Assembly (NCBI GenBank): GCA_965216425.1
Contig: CBDCFV010000007.1
Coordinates: forward strand, 682,001 to 746,000
Origin: CBDCFV01 sp965216425
GTDB lineage: Bacteria; Chloroflexota; Dehalococcoidia; Lucifugimonadales; UBA3495
DNA: 64,000 nt
Reading direction: 5' to 3'
Of this stretch, positions 44,579 through 53,102 are shown piece by piece. The position numbers and the translations under genes were made by a program. Each line of letters begins with the position of its first letter. The first letter of the stretch is position 1. The notes beneath the pieces are model-generated. The model worked only from the letters and a program-made list of their open reading frames with translations. It did not search any database and was not told the origin of the DNA.

Positions 44579-45049
44579 CTACCTTCTATAATGAACGAAG
44601 GCTCGGTTCGCCTCCGCCATACGGTGTAACTCCTCCTTGCGGCGAACCGCCGAACCTTCGCCTCTTGATGCTTCCATAAGCTCTTGCGCCAACCCTTGGC
44701 GCATAGGTATACCTTTTCTTGCCCTGGCCCCACGAATCAGCCAGCGAATAGCCAACGCCTCACTCCGGGTGGACCGGAGTTCCGTCGGCACTTGGTAGGT
44801 CGCACCGCCTACCCGCTTGGGCTTGACTTCCACAATAGGGGTGGCGTTCCTCATTGCCTGCTGGAACACCTCTAACGGCTCCCGGTTCGACTGGTCCTTG
44901 ATAATGTCGAAGGCGTTATACAGAATCCGTTGAGCTGTCGTCTTCTTCCCTTTTTGCATGACGTTGTTGATGAACTTGGCCAGCTCGAGATTGTTGTACA
45001 TGGGGTCCGGCGGTATAATCCGCCGCTCCGCTCGCCTTCTCCTGGACAT
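44579..45049 (-). CDS. rpsG: Ribosomal protein S7 (uS7)
   Basis: 156 residues. DPMYNNLELAKFINNVMQKG, then ATPIVEVKPKRVGGATYQVP and RSTRSEALAIRWLIRGARAR; ends in the MAEANRAFVHYRR tail. It nucleates the small-subunit head. Confidence 0.97.
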   Translation of the reverse strand: MSRRRRAERRIIPPDPMYNNLELAKFINNVMQKGKKTTAQRILYNAFDIIKDQSNREPLEVFQQAMRNATPIVEVKPKRVGGATYQVPTELRSTRSEALAIRWLIRGARARKGIPMRQGLAQELMEASRGEGSAVRRKEELHRMAEANRAFVHYRR

Positions 45050-45128
45050 AGGCTACCTCACCTTTTATTTGGTTTCGCATTAAGGTAAAAGCCAGTTAGA
45101 GACAGAATCCGTTGGAATCCAGACCGGG

Positions 45129-45548
45129 TTAGCTTGTCCTGGGCTTGTCGGCCCCGTACTTGCTGCGCCCACGACGGCGGTCCTGCACACCTTCGCAGTC
45201 CAGGGCGCTGCGGACTACATGGTAGCGGACCCCCGGCAGGTCTTTAACCCTGCCGCCCCGCACCAGCACTACCGAGTGCTCCTGGAGATTGTGGCCCTCA
45301 CCGCCGATGTAAGCCGTGACTTCCACTCCGTTTGTAAGCCGTACACGGGCGATCTTGCGCAGCGCGGAGTTGGGTTTCTTGGGGGTCATGGTTCGCACCT
45401 GAAGGCACACCCCCCTCCGTTGCGGGCACCCCGCCCCGTAACGCACCCGGTTGCGAAGCGAGTTCTGTACCCAATGCAACGCCGGCGCTGTGGTCTTCTT
45501 ACGCACTGGCTTGCGCCCTTTTCTGACCAATTGGTTCACAGTTGGCAT
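45129..45548 (-). CDS. rpsL: Ribosomal protein S12 (uS12)
   Basis: 139 residues from MPTVNQLVRKGRK; the frame is open to 45713 but the family start is at 45548. RTMTPKKPNSALRKIARVRL holds the lysine tied to streptomycin resistance in other bacteria, and GGRVKDLPGVRYHVVRSALD is the second signature. It is the first gene of the whole superoperon and has its own promoter. Confidence 0.97.
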   Translation of the reverse strand: MPTVNQLVRKGRKPVRKKTTAPALHWVQNSLRNRVRYGAGCPQRRGVCLQVRTMTPKKPNSALRKIARVRLTNGVEVTAYIGGEGHNLQEHSVVLVRGGRVKDLPGVRYHVVRSALDCEGVQDRRRGRSKYGADKPRTS

Positions 45549-45585
45549 AATAAATCCCCGCTCGTTTACGTGACAGCGAATGGGT

Positions 45586-45614
45586 ACTCTACCAACCTTG
45601 GATGCGGATGTCAA
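45586..45614 (-). promoter_or_regulatory. Sigma-70-type promoter for the ribosomal superoperon
   Basis: On the minus strand TTGACA, 17 bases, TAGAGT (6/6 and 4/6). Transcription would begin about 30 bases before the rpsL ATG. The rest of the 357-bp gap between rpsL and cbiE holds only the cbiE promoter and no recognised RNA. Confidence 0.6.
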
Positions 45615-45765
45615 CACAAAAATCCGGCTTGCAGCGCCATGTTGAGTGGCAAAGGATTTAGCGAACTCACAATGAGTCATGGGCGAGGGCAGGTTTGGCG
45701 CTTGCCTACGCACACAATGTCAAGGAAAACGCGCTCGGTATCCTTCGATAACGCCGCGCTCCAGG

Positions 45766-45794
45766 TTGACAACCATCGGCGCGCTCAATACAGT
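45766..45794 (+). promoter_or_regulatory. Sigma-70-type promoter for cbiE
   Basis: TTGACA, 17 bases, TACAGT. It would give a leader of about 100 bases before cbiE. The leader shows no cobalamin-riboswitch core. Confidence 0.55.
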
Positions 45795-45905
45795 AACCGC
45801 TTACTTGGGGCAGCACGCAGCTATCCATCTTCACCCGTACGAAATGGCGTGCTCCCGTCCTTCCTTCTAAAGTATTCCCAACTAAATAACTAGGCGCCAA
45901 ATAAC

Positions 45906-46595
45906 ATGCCTGACAACGAAAACAGCATCTCCATTTCGGTAGTGGCGGTCGGTCCGGGCGACCCGGACTTGATTACCCTGAAGGGCCGTGAAGAACTACG
46001 GAAAGCCGACCTTGTGGTCGGCTTCAAGACAGTGCTGAACGTCGTCGAGCCCTGGCTGGACCACGCCGAGGTACGACCTATGGCCTACCGCGACCAGGAA
46101 GAGGTCTTGGAATACACGGCCTCTCAGGCCAAGGAAGGGCGACGCTGCGTCTTGTGTTGCTGGGGCGACCTGAATTTCTCGGCCAGAGAGTTGATTGCTA
46201 GGGCCGCCCGCAAAGCCGACCACTTGGAACTCTTCCCCGCCATAAGCTCGGTGCAGGTTGCCTGTGCCCGGGCTGGTATTCCCATGGAAGAGTCGGTGTT
46301 CATCACCCTCCACCAACGCCAACAGTCGGGATCCAAGCTGGAGGAAACAGTCCACTACCTTAGAGAAGGACGCCGGCACGTCATCCTGCTGCCCCAACCA
46401 TACGATTTCATGCCCCCTGCCATCGCCAACGGACTCGTGGAGGAGGGTGTCCCTGGAGACCGCAGAGTAACTGTGTTTCAGCGCCTCACTCTGGACGGGG
46501 AGCAACAATGGAGTGGCCCGCTCGCAGAGTGTGGCAAGATAACCGACGAATTCAGTGACTTGTCGATCATGGTTATCTTCAAAGATGCCGACTAA
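45906..46595 (+). CDS. cbiE: Precorrin-6Y/cobalt-precorrin-7 C5-methyltransferase
   Basis: 229 residues, SAM-dependent tetrapyrrole methylase family. VVAVGPGDPDLITLKGREEL is the family start; ADLVVGFKTVLN, then CCWGDLNFSARELI (the GxP/GDP loop region) and FPAISSVQVACARAGIPMEE follow. The order of motifs and lack of a decarboxylase domain fit CbiE, the N-terminal half of CobL. It methylates the corrin ring at C5 on the way to B12. No cbiT is next to it; an insertion sequence separates it from cobN. Confidence 0.82.
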   Translation: MPDNENSISISVVAVGPGDPDLITLKGREELRKADLVVGFKTVLNVVEPWLDHAEVRPMAYRDQEEVLEYTASQAKEGRRCVLCCWGDLNFSARELIARAARKADHLELFPAISSVQVACARAGIPMEESVFITLHQRQQSGSKLEETVHYLREGRRHVILLPQPYDFMPPAIANGLVEEGVPGDRRVTVFQRLTLDGEQQWSGPLAECGKITDEFSDLSIMVIFKDAD

Positions 46596-46650
46596 GGCAA
46601 CGGCGCCGCTATGTCCTAGAGACCATCTCAAGACGTCCGCAATGTCCATC

Positions 46651-46677
46651 CGTCATTCCCGCGCAGGCGGGAATCCA
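46651..46677. repeat. Intergenic palindrome, canonical copy
   Basis: A 27-bp near-palindrome: CGTCATTCCCGCG, CAG, then GCGGGAATCCA. Other copies are at 61401-61427 (diverged), 62357-62406 (with a 23-nt insertion) and as an inverted pair at 63353-63446. All lie between genes. It resembles REP-type elements. Confidence 0.8.
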
Positions 46678-46692
46678 TTGGTTTCAACCGTC

Positions 46693-46717
46693 CTAGTAGT
46701 TGAACGTCATTGAATTG
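46693..46717 (+). repeat. Left terminal inverted repeat of the IS630 element
   Basis: CTAGTAGTTGAAC... matches the reverse complement of the right end in about 18 of 25 positions, with the outer 9 and inner 8 bases identical. Confidence 0.75.
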
Positions 46718-46773
46718 AGGCACAACGGGTGTATTCTGCCAGCATTGGCGAATTGTATTCAAGGAGAGGGGTC

Positions 46774-47938
46774 GTGCCGGCTAAGAAGTACCATATCGAA
46801 CTGACCTCGGAAGAGCAACAGGAACTGAAGGCCCTGGTTTCCAAGGGACGGGCAGCAGCGTACAAGCAGACCCATGCACGCATCCCCCGTTTTCACGAGG
46901 GCAGGCTCTGTTGCTTAGCGATGAAGCGCGGAAAGACGGAGGCCTGACGGACGAAGAGGTTGCCCGGTCCCTTGAGATCGCCAGCGCCACAGTGGAACGG
47001 ATACGCCGCCGTTGCGTGGAGGAAGGGATCGAAGCAGCCTTGGGGCGTAAGGAGCAACAACGCCGCCGGCCAAAGAAACTGGATGGCGCTGAGGAAGCCC
47101 ACTTGATTGCGCTGGCCTGCGGGGAACCGCCGGAAGGCCGGGTAAGTTGGACGCTGAGATTATTGGCGGACCGGCTGGTGGAGTGCGAGATAGTGGAGAG
47201 CATCCACCCAGAGACGGTGCGCAAGACGCTGAAAAAAACGAACTCAAGCCTTGGCTGAAAGAGTGTTGGTGCATCCCACCGCAGGAAAGCGCGGAGTTTG
47301 TGTGCGCCATGGAAGACGTACTGGAAGTCTATCATCGCCCCTACCCAGACAACGAAGTTCTTGTCTGTCTGGACGAGACCAGCAAGCAACTGGTGAAAGA
47401 GACGCGCCGGCCGCGTCCGGCCCGGCCTGGGGCGGCGGGCTCCTACGATTATGAATACGAGCGCAACGGGGTGAGCAACCTGTTCATGCTGTTTGCGCCG
47501 CTGGAAGGGTGGCGGCGGGTCGGAGTGACGGACCGGCGGACGAAAGTGGACTGGGCGCACCAAGTGAAGAAGTTGGTGGACGAGGACTACCCGGACAAGG
47601 ACCGGATTGTGCTGGTGATGGACAACCTGAACACCCATCATCCGGCCTCATTATACGAGGCGTTCGAGCCTATGGAAGCGCGGCGTATCGCCGAACGTCT
47701 GGAGATTCACTACACCCCCAAGCATGGGAGTTGGCTGGACATGGCTGAAATTGAAATCGGAGTGCTGGCCCGGCAGTGCTTGGACCGCCGGATTCCTGAT
47801 CAAGAGGTGCTGCGCCGGGAAGTTGACGCCTGGCAGGACCAGCGCAACCGGGACATGGTGCGAGTGGACTGGCGCTTCACCACCGCGGATGCGCGCATCA
47901 AGCTGAAATCCCTTTACCCAGCAATTCAAAATAGCTGA
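46774..47938 (+). pseudogene. IS630-family transposase, frame broken twice
   Basis: Starting at GTG 46774 (AAGGAGAGG upstream), three successive frames make one transposase. Part 1 runs to HARI; part 2 (TDEEVARSLEIASATVERIR, helix-turn-helix) begins at LLLSDE after a 23-nt insertion; part 3 begins after a seven-A run (47232-47238), where a -1 slip joins TLKK to NELKPW. The DDE residues are in part 3: LDETSKQL, VMDNLNTHHP and HGSWLDMAEIEIGVL. Repaired, the product would be about 380 residues, the family's usual length. The A-run slip could be programmed, as in some IS families; the insertion is a true lesion. Confidence 0.82.
46885..46907 (-). repeat. 23-nt insertion inside the transposase gene
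   Basis: Removing exactly these 23 bases restores the reading frame and the family sequence ARI-LLLSDE. On the minus strand the insert reads AGCCTGCCCTCGTG then AAAACGGGG; a 19/23 identical 23-nt insert lies in the palindrome at 62373-62395. In both places it follows CAG and precedes G. Confidence 0.65.
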
Positions 47939-47946
47939 ACTACTAG
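47922..47946 (-). repeat. Right terminal inverted repeat of the IS630 element
   Basis: CAATTCAA...AACTACTAG; the outer nine bases are the exact complement of the left end. Confidence 0.75.
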
Positions 47947-47988
47947 AGTGAACGCCAGCAGAACCACCCTGTTTTTGAGATAGTTTCT

Positions 47989-48016
47989 TTGGACCCCTCT
48001 ATTCCTTCGGTATACT
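47989..48016 (+). promoter_or_regulatory. Possible promoter for cobN
   Basis: TTGGAC, 16 bases, TATACT: a strong -10 and a weak -35, about 75 bases upstream of the cobN start and outside the IS element. No riboswitch is visible here. Confidence 0.45.
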
Positions 48017-48097
48017 GTTAAACTGTCGTAGGGTTGCCGGCGGGTTGACCGTTATACGCCCTTTGGCCATGTCCCCAATCACACGGAGGAACGACCG

Positions 48098-51000
48098 TTG
48101 ACTTCTTCCACAAACATTGACCTGCAACGCCGCTCCATGCTCTTCGTTACCACTGCGGATACGGATATTCTAACTGCGGAACGGGCCTTGTCTGGTCTGC
48201 CGGATGAATTTCCACAAGTGGTGGCGTTCAATCCCGTCAACCTCGACACCCCGGAGGCCCAGGAAGCCCTGCTGCAAGCGGTGGAACACGCGGGCGTGGT
48301 CGTCTTGCGCCTGCTCGGCGGCAAAAGGGCATTGCCTGAGCTTTTTGACCCGTTGGTGCGTGCCTGCCAGTCCCGCGGCGTTCCCTTGATAGCATGTCCC
48401 GGGCACCAGGAATGGGACGAGGACCTGGTGACCGCGTGCACCGCGCCCGTGGCGGAAATTGAGACCGTTTTTGCCTACTTGATGCGGGGCGGCGTCCAGA
48501 ATCTGCAAAATCTTTTCCTTTTTCTCAGCGACGCCTACTTCGATACCAGCTACGGCCACGAAGCCCCGACCCACTTGCCTTGGGAAGGGTTGTACCATCC
48601 CGACGTGGCCGAGGGTACCGGCTTGGAGGACTACCTGCGGCTCCGGTTTACGGAAGGCAAACTCAACGTCGCTGTCCTCTTTTACCGCGCCCACTGGATG
48701 AGCGGCAATCTTCAAGCCATCGACAGCCTGGTCCGGCGGCTGGAAGAGTTAGGCGCCAATGTCCTGCCCATTTTCTCCTACAGCCTTAAACACAACCCCG
48801 AAGGGGACGGCCAAGCAAACCGCACCTTCACCGAATTCCTGGCCGGGCCGGACGGAGCGCCCCGCGTCGATTGCATCATCAACACCATGGGCATGTCGAT
48901 GAGCGAATTGAGCACGGAAGGGGCAACCATCGCCGCCGGGTGGTCGGTGGACTACCTCGACCAACTGGACGTGCCGATGCTACAAGGCATCATCAGCACC
49001 AGTAGCCAGGAGGAGTGGGAGAAAAGCTCCTTGGGGCTCGGGCCTATAGACACCGCCATGAGCGTGGCCCTACCCGAATTCGACGGCAGGATTATCTCCG
49101 TGCCCATCTCCTTCAAGCAGGAGACCTCGACAGCGCAAGATGGGAAATTGACCGGGAGGTTGCAGCGGTACGTAGCCCATGAAGACCGCGTGGACTACTT
49201 GGCCCGTTTGGCCATCAAGTGGGCCAACCTGCGGGTCAAGCCCAACTCCGAAAAACGCATCGCCATAATCCTGAGCAACTACCCCACCAAGGACGCCCGT
49301 ATCGGCAACGCAGTAGGACTTGACACTCCGGCATCGGTGATACGAATTCTTAAAGAACTTGAGGGCGCGGGCTACCAAGTTGCCGATATACCGGAAAACG
49401 GCGACGAACTCGTACATCGCATTATCGAACGTTGCAGCAACGATCGGGAGTACCTTACCGAAGAGCAACTGAGAATGGCGGTGGGCCACGTCACGAGCCA
49501 GCAGTACGGGGAGTGGTTCAGCGGCTTTCCGCCCTCGGTGGCGGAAGAAATGTCTGAAGCTTGGGGAGACCCCCCCGGGCAGGTGTACCGCAGCAACGGC
49601 AGCCTGGCCATCGCCGGCATAGACCTCGGCAACGTCTTCGTGGGGCTTCAACCGCCCAGGGGGTTCGGGGAGAACCCGATTTCCATCTATCACAGTCCAG
49701 ACCTGGCCCCCACCCATCACTACATCGCCTACTACCGTTGGATACGGGACGTGTTCCAAGCCGACGCAATGATTCACGTGGGCAAACACGGCACGTTGGA
49801 GTGGCTGCCGGGCAAGGGCATCGGCCTTTCGGCGGCTTGCTACCCCGAAGTAGCACTGCAGGACCTGCCGCTGTTCTACCCCTTCATCATCAATAACCCG
49901 GGGGAAGGGGCGCAGGCGAAACGCCGTACCCACGCGACCATCGTAGACCACCTCATCCCCGCAATGACCACCGCTGACAGCTATGGCGACATCGCTAGGG
50001 TAGAACAGTTAATGGACGAACACTACCAGTGCCAGACTCTGGACCCTGCCAAGCTGCCACTCCTGGAGACCCAGATTTGGGAGTTAGTAAAGCAGGCGGA
50101 GTTGCATCGGGACCTCGCAATCGACGACCGGCCCGAGGATTTCGGAGAGTTCATTCTTCATATTGACGGCTATCTCTGCGAGTTGAAGGACGCCCAGATA
50201 AAAGACGGTCTTCACATCCTGGGAGAAACCCCGGAAGGCGAACAACTTGTCGGACTGCTCTGCGCCCTGACACGCTTGGACATCAGTGGCATCCCCAGTC
50301 TTCGGCGCGCAGTGTCCGAAGCTTTGGGACTGGACTACAACATCATGCTGTCCGACCCGGGGGAAGCGGTCGAAGGCGGAGTTCCGGCTGCCATCTCCGA
50401 AATCAGCCACGACGCCCCGGTGCGCACCTATGGCGACTTGCTTGAAGGAGTAGAAGCCATCTGCCGCAGTGCCTACACCCAGCTATTGGAGCAAGGGTTC
50501 GGGCCTGAATCCGTCGGCCCCGTAGTGCGGCAACTGCTGGGACAAAACGACCATCAGACCCAGACCGTCCTTGAATACGTTGCTAAAACAATATACCCGG
50601 CCCTGTTGAAGACCCCCGACGAGATAAGCAACCTTCTAAGAGGACTGGACGGGCGGTTTGTTCCTCCGGGGCCAAGCGGTGCGCCTACCAGGGGCATGGC
50701 CAACATCCTGCCTACGGGGCGCAATTTCTACTCGGTGGACCCCAACACCATCCCGTCGCCCGCGGCTTGGGAAACCGGCAAGGCCCTGTCAGAGGCCTTG
50801 CTGGAGAAATACCTCTCCGAGGAAGGGGCCTATCCGGAGATGGTGGGTATGGTCGTGTGGGGAACGTCGGCCATGCGCACCCATGGAGATGACATCGCCC
50901 AGATTTTGCACCTTCTGGGTGTTCGGCCGGTATGGCAGCCGGAGAGCCGCCGGGTACTGGGGGTGGAGGTCATACCAAGAGAAGAGTTGGGCCATCCCCG

Positions 51001-51964
51001 TATAGACGTCACCGTGCGTATCAGCGGTTTCTTCAGGGACGCCTTCCCCAACCTTATAAACCTGCTGGACCAAGCCGTGGAGTTAGCGGCAACCCAGGAC
51101 GAGGGACCCGAGGATAACTTCATCGTCAAGCATCTGCGAGAAGACTTGGCCGGGTCCTCCGCCGGCCAGGGCCAGGAGGCAGGCACCAATTCCGCCGGTG
51201 GCGATACACGGGCCGCTTCCATGTACCGCATCTTTGGCAGCAAGCCGGGAACTTACGGAGCGGGAATTCTGGCGGCGTTGGACGAACGGAACTGGGAAAC
51301 TGTGGAGGACCTGGCCGAGGTATACACAGCTTGGGGCGGATATGCCTACACCCGTCAGGATTTCGGCGTCAACGCCCGTCCGCAATTCCGCCGCAGGTTC
51401 AGTCAGATAGTGGTCGCCGCCAAGAACCAGGACACCCGGGAACACGACATCTTCGATAGTGACGACTACATGCAGTACCACGGCGGCATGATCGCCACCG
51501 TGCGCGCCTTGACCGGCCGGAACCCGCGGGAGTTTTTTGGGGACAGTTCCGACCCTTCCCGGGCCAGGGTCAGGGACCTTCAGGACGAAGCCCGCAGGGT
51601 ATTCCGTAGCCGCGTGGTAAACCCCAAATGGATTGAGTCCATGAAGCGCCACGGTTACAAGGGAGCCTTTGAACTGGCGGCGACCGTCGACTACATGTTC
51701 GGCTACGACGCTACCGCCCAAGTCATTGAAGACTGGATGTACGAGGACGTCACTGAAAGTTACGTCCTGGACCCTGAAACCCAACGGTTCTTCCAGGAAA
51801 GCAACCCTTGGGCGTTAAGGAGCGTGGTTGAACGGCTCCTGGAAGCCATCGAGCGCGGTCTTTGGGAAGAGCCGCCGCCGGAGATGCGGGACAAGTTATT
51901 GCAGCTTTACTTGGAGTTGGAAGCTGAGTTGGAGGCCCGCCAGGAACGGCGACCGGGAGGCTGA
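48098..51964 (+). CDS. cobN: Cobaltochelatase large subunit CobN
   Basis: 1288 residues, CobN/BchH family, the large catalytic subunit that inserts cobalt into hydrogenobyrinate a,c-diamide in aerobic-type B12 synthesis. Recognisable parts: SMGMSMSEL-like N-terminal region (NTMGMSMSELSTEG), AIILSNYPTKDARIGNAVGL, the signature MIHVGKHGTLEWLPGKG, and near the end SYVLDPETQRFFQESNPWALR. Length is normal. The start is TTG with GGAGGA 7 bases before it. BchH and ChlH share the fold, but no bacteriochlorophyll genes are present and the neighbours are cobalt genes. Its AAA+ partner is probably the ChlI-ChlD fusion at 54037. Confidence 0.92.
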   Translation: MTSSTNIDLQRRSMLFVTTADTDILTAERALSGLPDEFPQVVAFNPVNLDTPEAQEALLQAVEHAGVVVLRLLGGKRALPELFDPLVRACQSRGVPLIACPGHQEWDEDLVTACTAPVAEIETVFAYLMRGGVQNLQNLFLFLSDAYFDTSYGHEAPTHLPWEGLYHPDVAEGTGLEDYLRLRFTEGKLNVAVLFYRAHWMSGNLQAIDSLVRRLEELGANVLPIFSYSLKHNPEGDGQANRTFTEFLAGPDGAPRVDCIINTMGMSMSELSTEGATIAAGWSVDYLDQLDVPMLQGIISTSSQEEWEKSSLGLGPIDTAMSVALPEFDGRIISVPISFKQETSTAQDGKLTGRLQRYVAHEDRVDYLARLAIKWANLRVKPNSEKRIAIILSNYPTKDARIGNAVGLDTPASVIRILKELEGAGYQVADIPENGDELVHRIIERCSNDREYLTEEQLRMAVGHVTSQQYGEWFSGFPPSVAEEMSEAWGDPPGQVYRSNGSLAIAGIDLGNVFVGLQPPRGFGENPISIYHSPDLAPTHHYIAYYRWIRDVFQADAMIHVGKHGTLEWLPGKGIGLSAACYPEVALQDLPLFYPFIINNPGEGAQAKRRTHATIVDHLIPAMTTADSYGDIARVEQLMDEHYQCQTLDPAKLPLLETQIWELVKQAELHRDLAIDDRPEDFGEFILHIDGYLCELKDAQIKDGLHILGETPEGEQLVGLLCALTRLDISGIPSLRRAVSEALGLDYNIMLSDPGEAVEGGVPAAISEISHDAPVRTYGDLLEGVEAICRSAYTQLLEQGFGPESVGPVVRQLLGQNDHQTQTVLEYVAKTIYPALLKTPDEISNLLRGLDGRFVPPGPSGAPTRGMANILPTGRNFYSVDPNTIPSPAAWETGKALSEALLEKYLSEEGAYPEMVGMVVWGTSAMRTHGDDIAQILHLLGVRPVWQPESRRVLGVEVIPREELGHPRIDVTVRISGFFRDAFPNLINLLDQAVELAATQDEGPEDNFIVKHLREDLAGSSAGQGQEAGTNSAGGDTRAASMYRIFGSKPGTYGAGILAALDERNWETVEDLAEVYTAWGGYAYTRQDFGVNARPQFRRRFSQIVVAAKNQDTREHDIFDSDDYMQYHGGMIATVRALTGRNPREFFGDSSDPSRARVRDLQDEARRVFRSRVVNPKWIESMKRHGYKGAFELAATVDYMFGYDATAQVIEDWMYEDVTESYVLDPETQRFFQESNPWALRSVVERLLEAIERGLWEEPPPEMRDKLLQLYLELEAELEARQERRPGG

Positions 51965-52095
51965 CCGCCAACCTCAACCGTAGACCATTATCTTTCCCCG
52001 TAGGTTCGTGGTCTGATAAAATCGGGGCGGCTATTTGAACGGGCAGCGTCCAAGCGTGTACCAACCGTAACGTCAGCGGCTTCTGGAGGAGGACA

Positions 52096-52518
52096 GTGGA
52101 AATTGCTGTGGAGCTAATAAAAGAGTTGACCAAGGACGACCGGGTCATGTGGGTCGTCGGCGGAGGCCCGGTAGTCAGCGAGAACACCTCCCAAGGCATC
52201 AAGGAGCCTGAACTCAGCGGCGGGTATCTTACCGTGGAGGCCGACAACTGGCACTTCCACGTCCCTGTGGACGGGGTCACCGGAATACAATTCGTGGAAG
52301 CGGAGAGCCACGGAGACCTCCTCTCCTACTATGTCCGGTTTTCCGGCGATGAAGAGGCCACCCTGTTACGCGGCTACTTCCCAAACCCTTACTTGGACGA
52401 AAACTACAAGCGCACCGAGTTGCAACCGGACAAACTCCAGGCGTTCAACGATATGCGCACCCGTTACGAAGGTCGGGACGGTATTGTTTTTGTAAGACAC
52501 CGCCCGCAACAAAAATAA
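52096..52518 (+). CDS. Unknown protein next to cobN
   Basis: 140 residues, not recognised as a named family. It is soluble, with MWVVGGGPVVSENTSQGI, then GGYLTVEADNWHFHVPVDGV and SYYVRFSGDEEATLLRGYFP. A HFHV motif and aromatic residues leave room for a metal or tetrapyrrole ligand, with a loose likeness to HutX/ChuX heme-carrier proteins. The start is GTG with GGAGGAGGA upstream. It follows cobN by 131 bp and precedes the cobalamin riboswitch, so a role in cobalt or corrin handling is inferred only from place. Confidence 0.55.
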   Translation: MEIAVELIKELTKDDRVMWVVGGGPVVSENTSQGIKEPELSGGYLTVEADNWHFHVPVDGVTGIQFVEAESHGDLLSYYVRFSGDEEATLLRGYFPNPYLDENYKRTELQPDKLQAFNDMRTRYEGRDGIVFVRHRPQQK

Positions 52519-52522
52519 ATCG

Positions 52523-52551
52523 TTGACTAGGGTATTGCGGTCGGTTATAAT
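52523..52551 (+). promoter_or_regulatory. Strong sigma-70-type promoter for the riboswitch-cbtBA unit
   Basis: TTGACT, 17 bases, TATAAT: 5/6 and 6/6, the best promoter in the window. It starts 4 bases after the preceding gene and leads into the cobalamin riboswitch. Confidence 0.75.
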
Positions 52552-52591
52552 TTCGCCACAAAAGTCCACGGGTTTCTTTAACAATATATAT

Positions 52592-52750
52592 GGCCTGAAC
52601 GGTGTCCCGAAGTCATTCGGGACAAATTGGGAAGCCGGTGTGAAGCCGGCGCGGTCGCGCCACTGTAACCGGGCGTCGCGTATGTTAACCCCGGAATTAA
52701 CCGGGAAGGGTACCCGGAACAACACGACGCCGGAAGCCAGGACCCGCCCT
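52592..52750 (+). promoter_or_regulatory. Cobalamin riboswitch
   Basis: Core elements in order: CGGTGTCCCGAAG...CGGGAC, GGGAAGCCGGTGTGAAGCCG, the B12 box region GCGCCACTGTAACCGG, a side arm closed by GGGCGTCG and CGACGCC, and GGAAGCCAGGACCCGCC. B12 binding in this class represses the genes downstream. Edges are approximate. Confidence 0.93.
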
Positions 52751-52805
52751 TCAGTATGACTTGACGCACTTCGCGCCAGAGGGTAAGAGTCGAATGAATC
52801 TATGA

Positions 52806-52831
52806 GCCCGTCGGAAGCGTCGGGATTTTTT
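52806..52831 (+). terminator. Intrinsic terminator behind the cobalamin riboswitch
   Basis: CCCGTC, GGAAGC, GTCGGG with one T-T mismatch, then ATTTTTT. It lies between the riboswitch and cbtB and is the likely expression platform. Confidence 0.8.
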
Positions 52832-52875
52832 GTTGCCCACTTCTCAAAACCACTAAAATGCACGGAGGAAAGAGT

Positions 52876-53070
52876 ATGTTCAACCGCATCGCAAGTGTCG
52901 CCACTACCCGGTCATGGGCCCCTTGGTTGTTGATGGGCGCGGTAGTGTTGTATGCCGCCGGATACGTGGACAGCAGCGTCCATGCGGCCGCCATCGGCAG
53001 CCCCGCCGTCCTCGGCACAGTCCACGAGTTCTTCCACCACGCCCGCCACGTCGCTTTTATGTGCCATTAG
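52876..53070 (+). CDS. cbtB: Cobalt transporter subunit CbtB
   Basis: 64 residues: one membrane helix (WAPWLLMGAVVLYAAGY) and a histidine-rich end HEFFHHARHVAFMCH, the typical CbtB metal-binding signature. The frame is open from 52858, but GGAGGAAAG stands directly before ATG 52876. With CbtA it makes a B12-regulated cobalt uptake system. It is the first gene behind the riboswitch. Confidence 0.9.
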   Translation: MFNRIASVATTRSWAPWLLMGAVVLYAAGYVDSSVHAAAIGSPAVLGTVHEFFHHARHVAFMCH

Positions 53071-53102
53071 GCCCCATTTGCCCAAAGTGACTGAGGTGCG
53101 CC

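Larger units (their letters stand above)
46696..47943 (+). mobile_element. IS630-family insertion sequence (about 1.25 kb)
   Basis: The element carries an IS630-type DDE transposase and ends in imperfect inverted repeats, with TA on both sides (46694-46695 and 47944-47945), the target duplicated by this family. It landed between cbiE and cobN, next to an intergenic palindrome. The transposase frame is damaged, so this copy is probably not active by itself. Confidence 0.85.

Noticed and set aside
47947..48097. Cobalamin riboswitch in front of cobN
   Set aside because: No B12 box or other core elements could be found; only a possible promoter.
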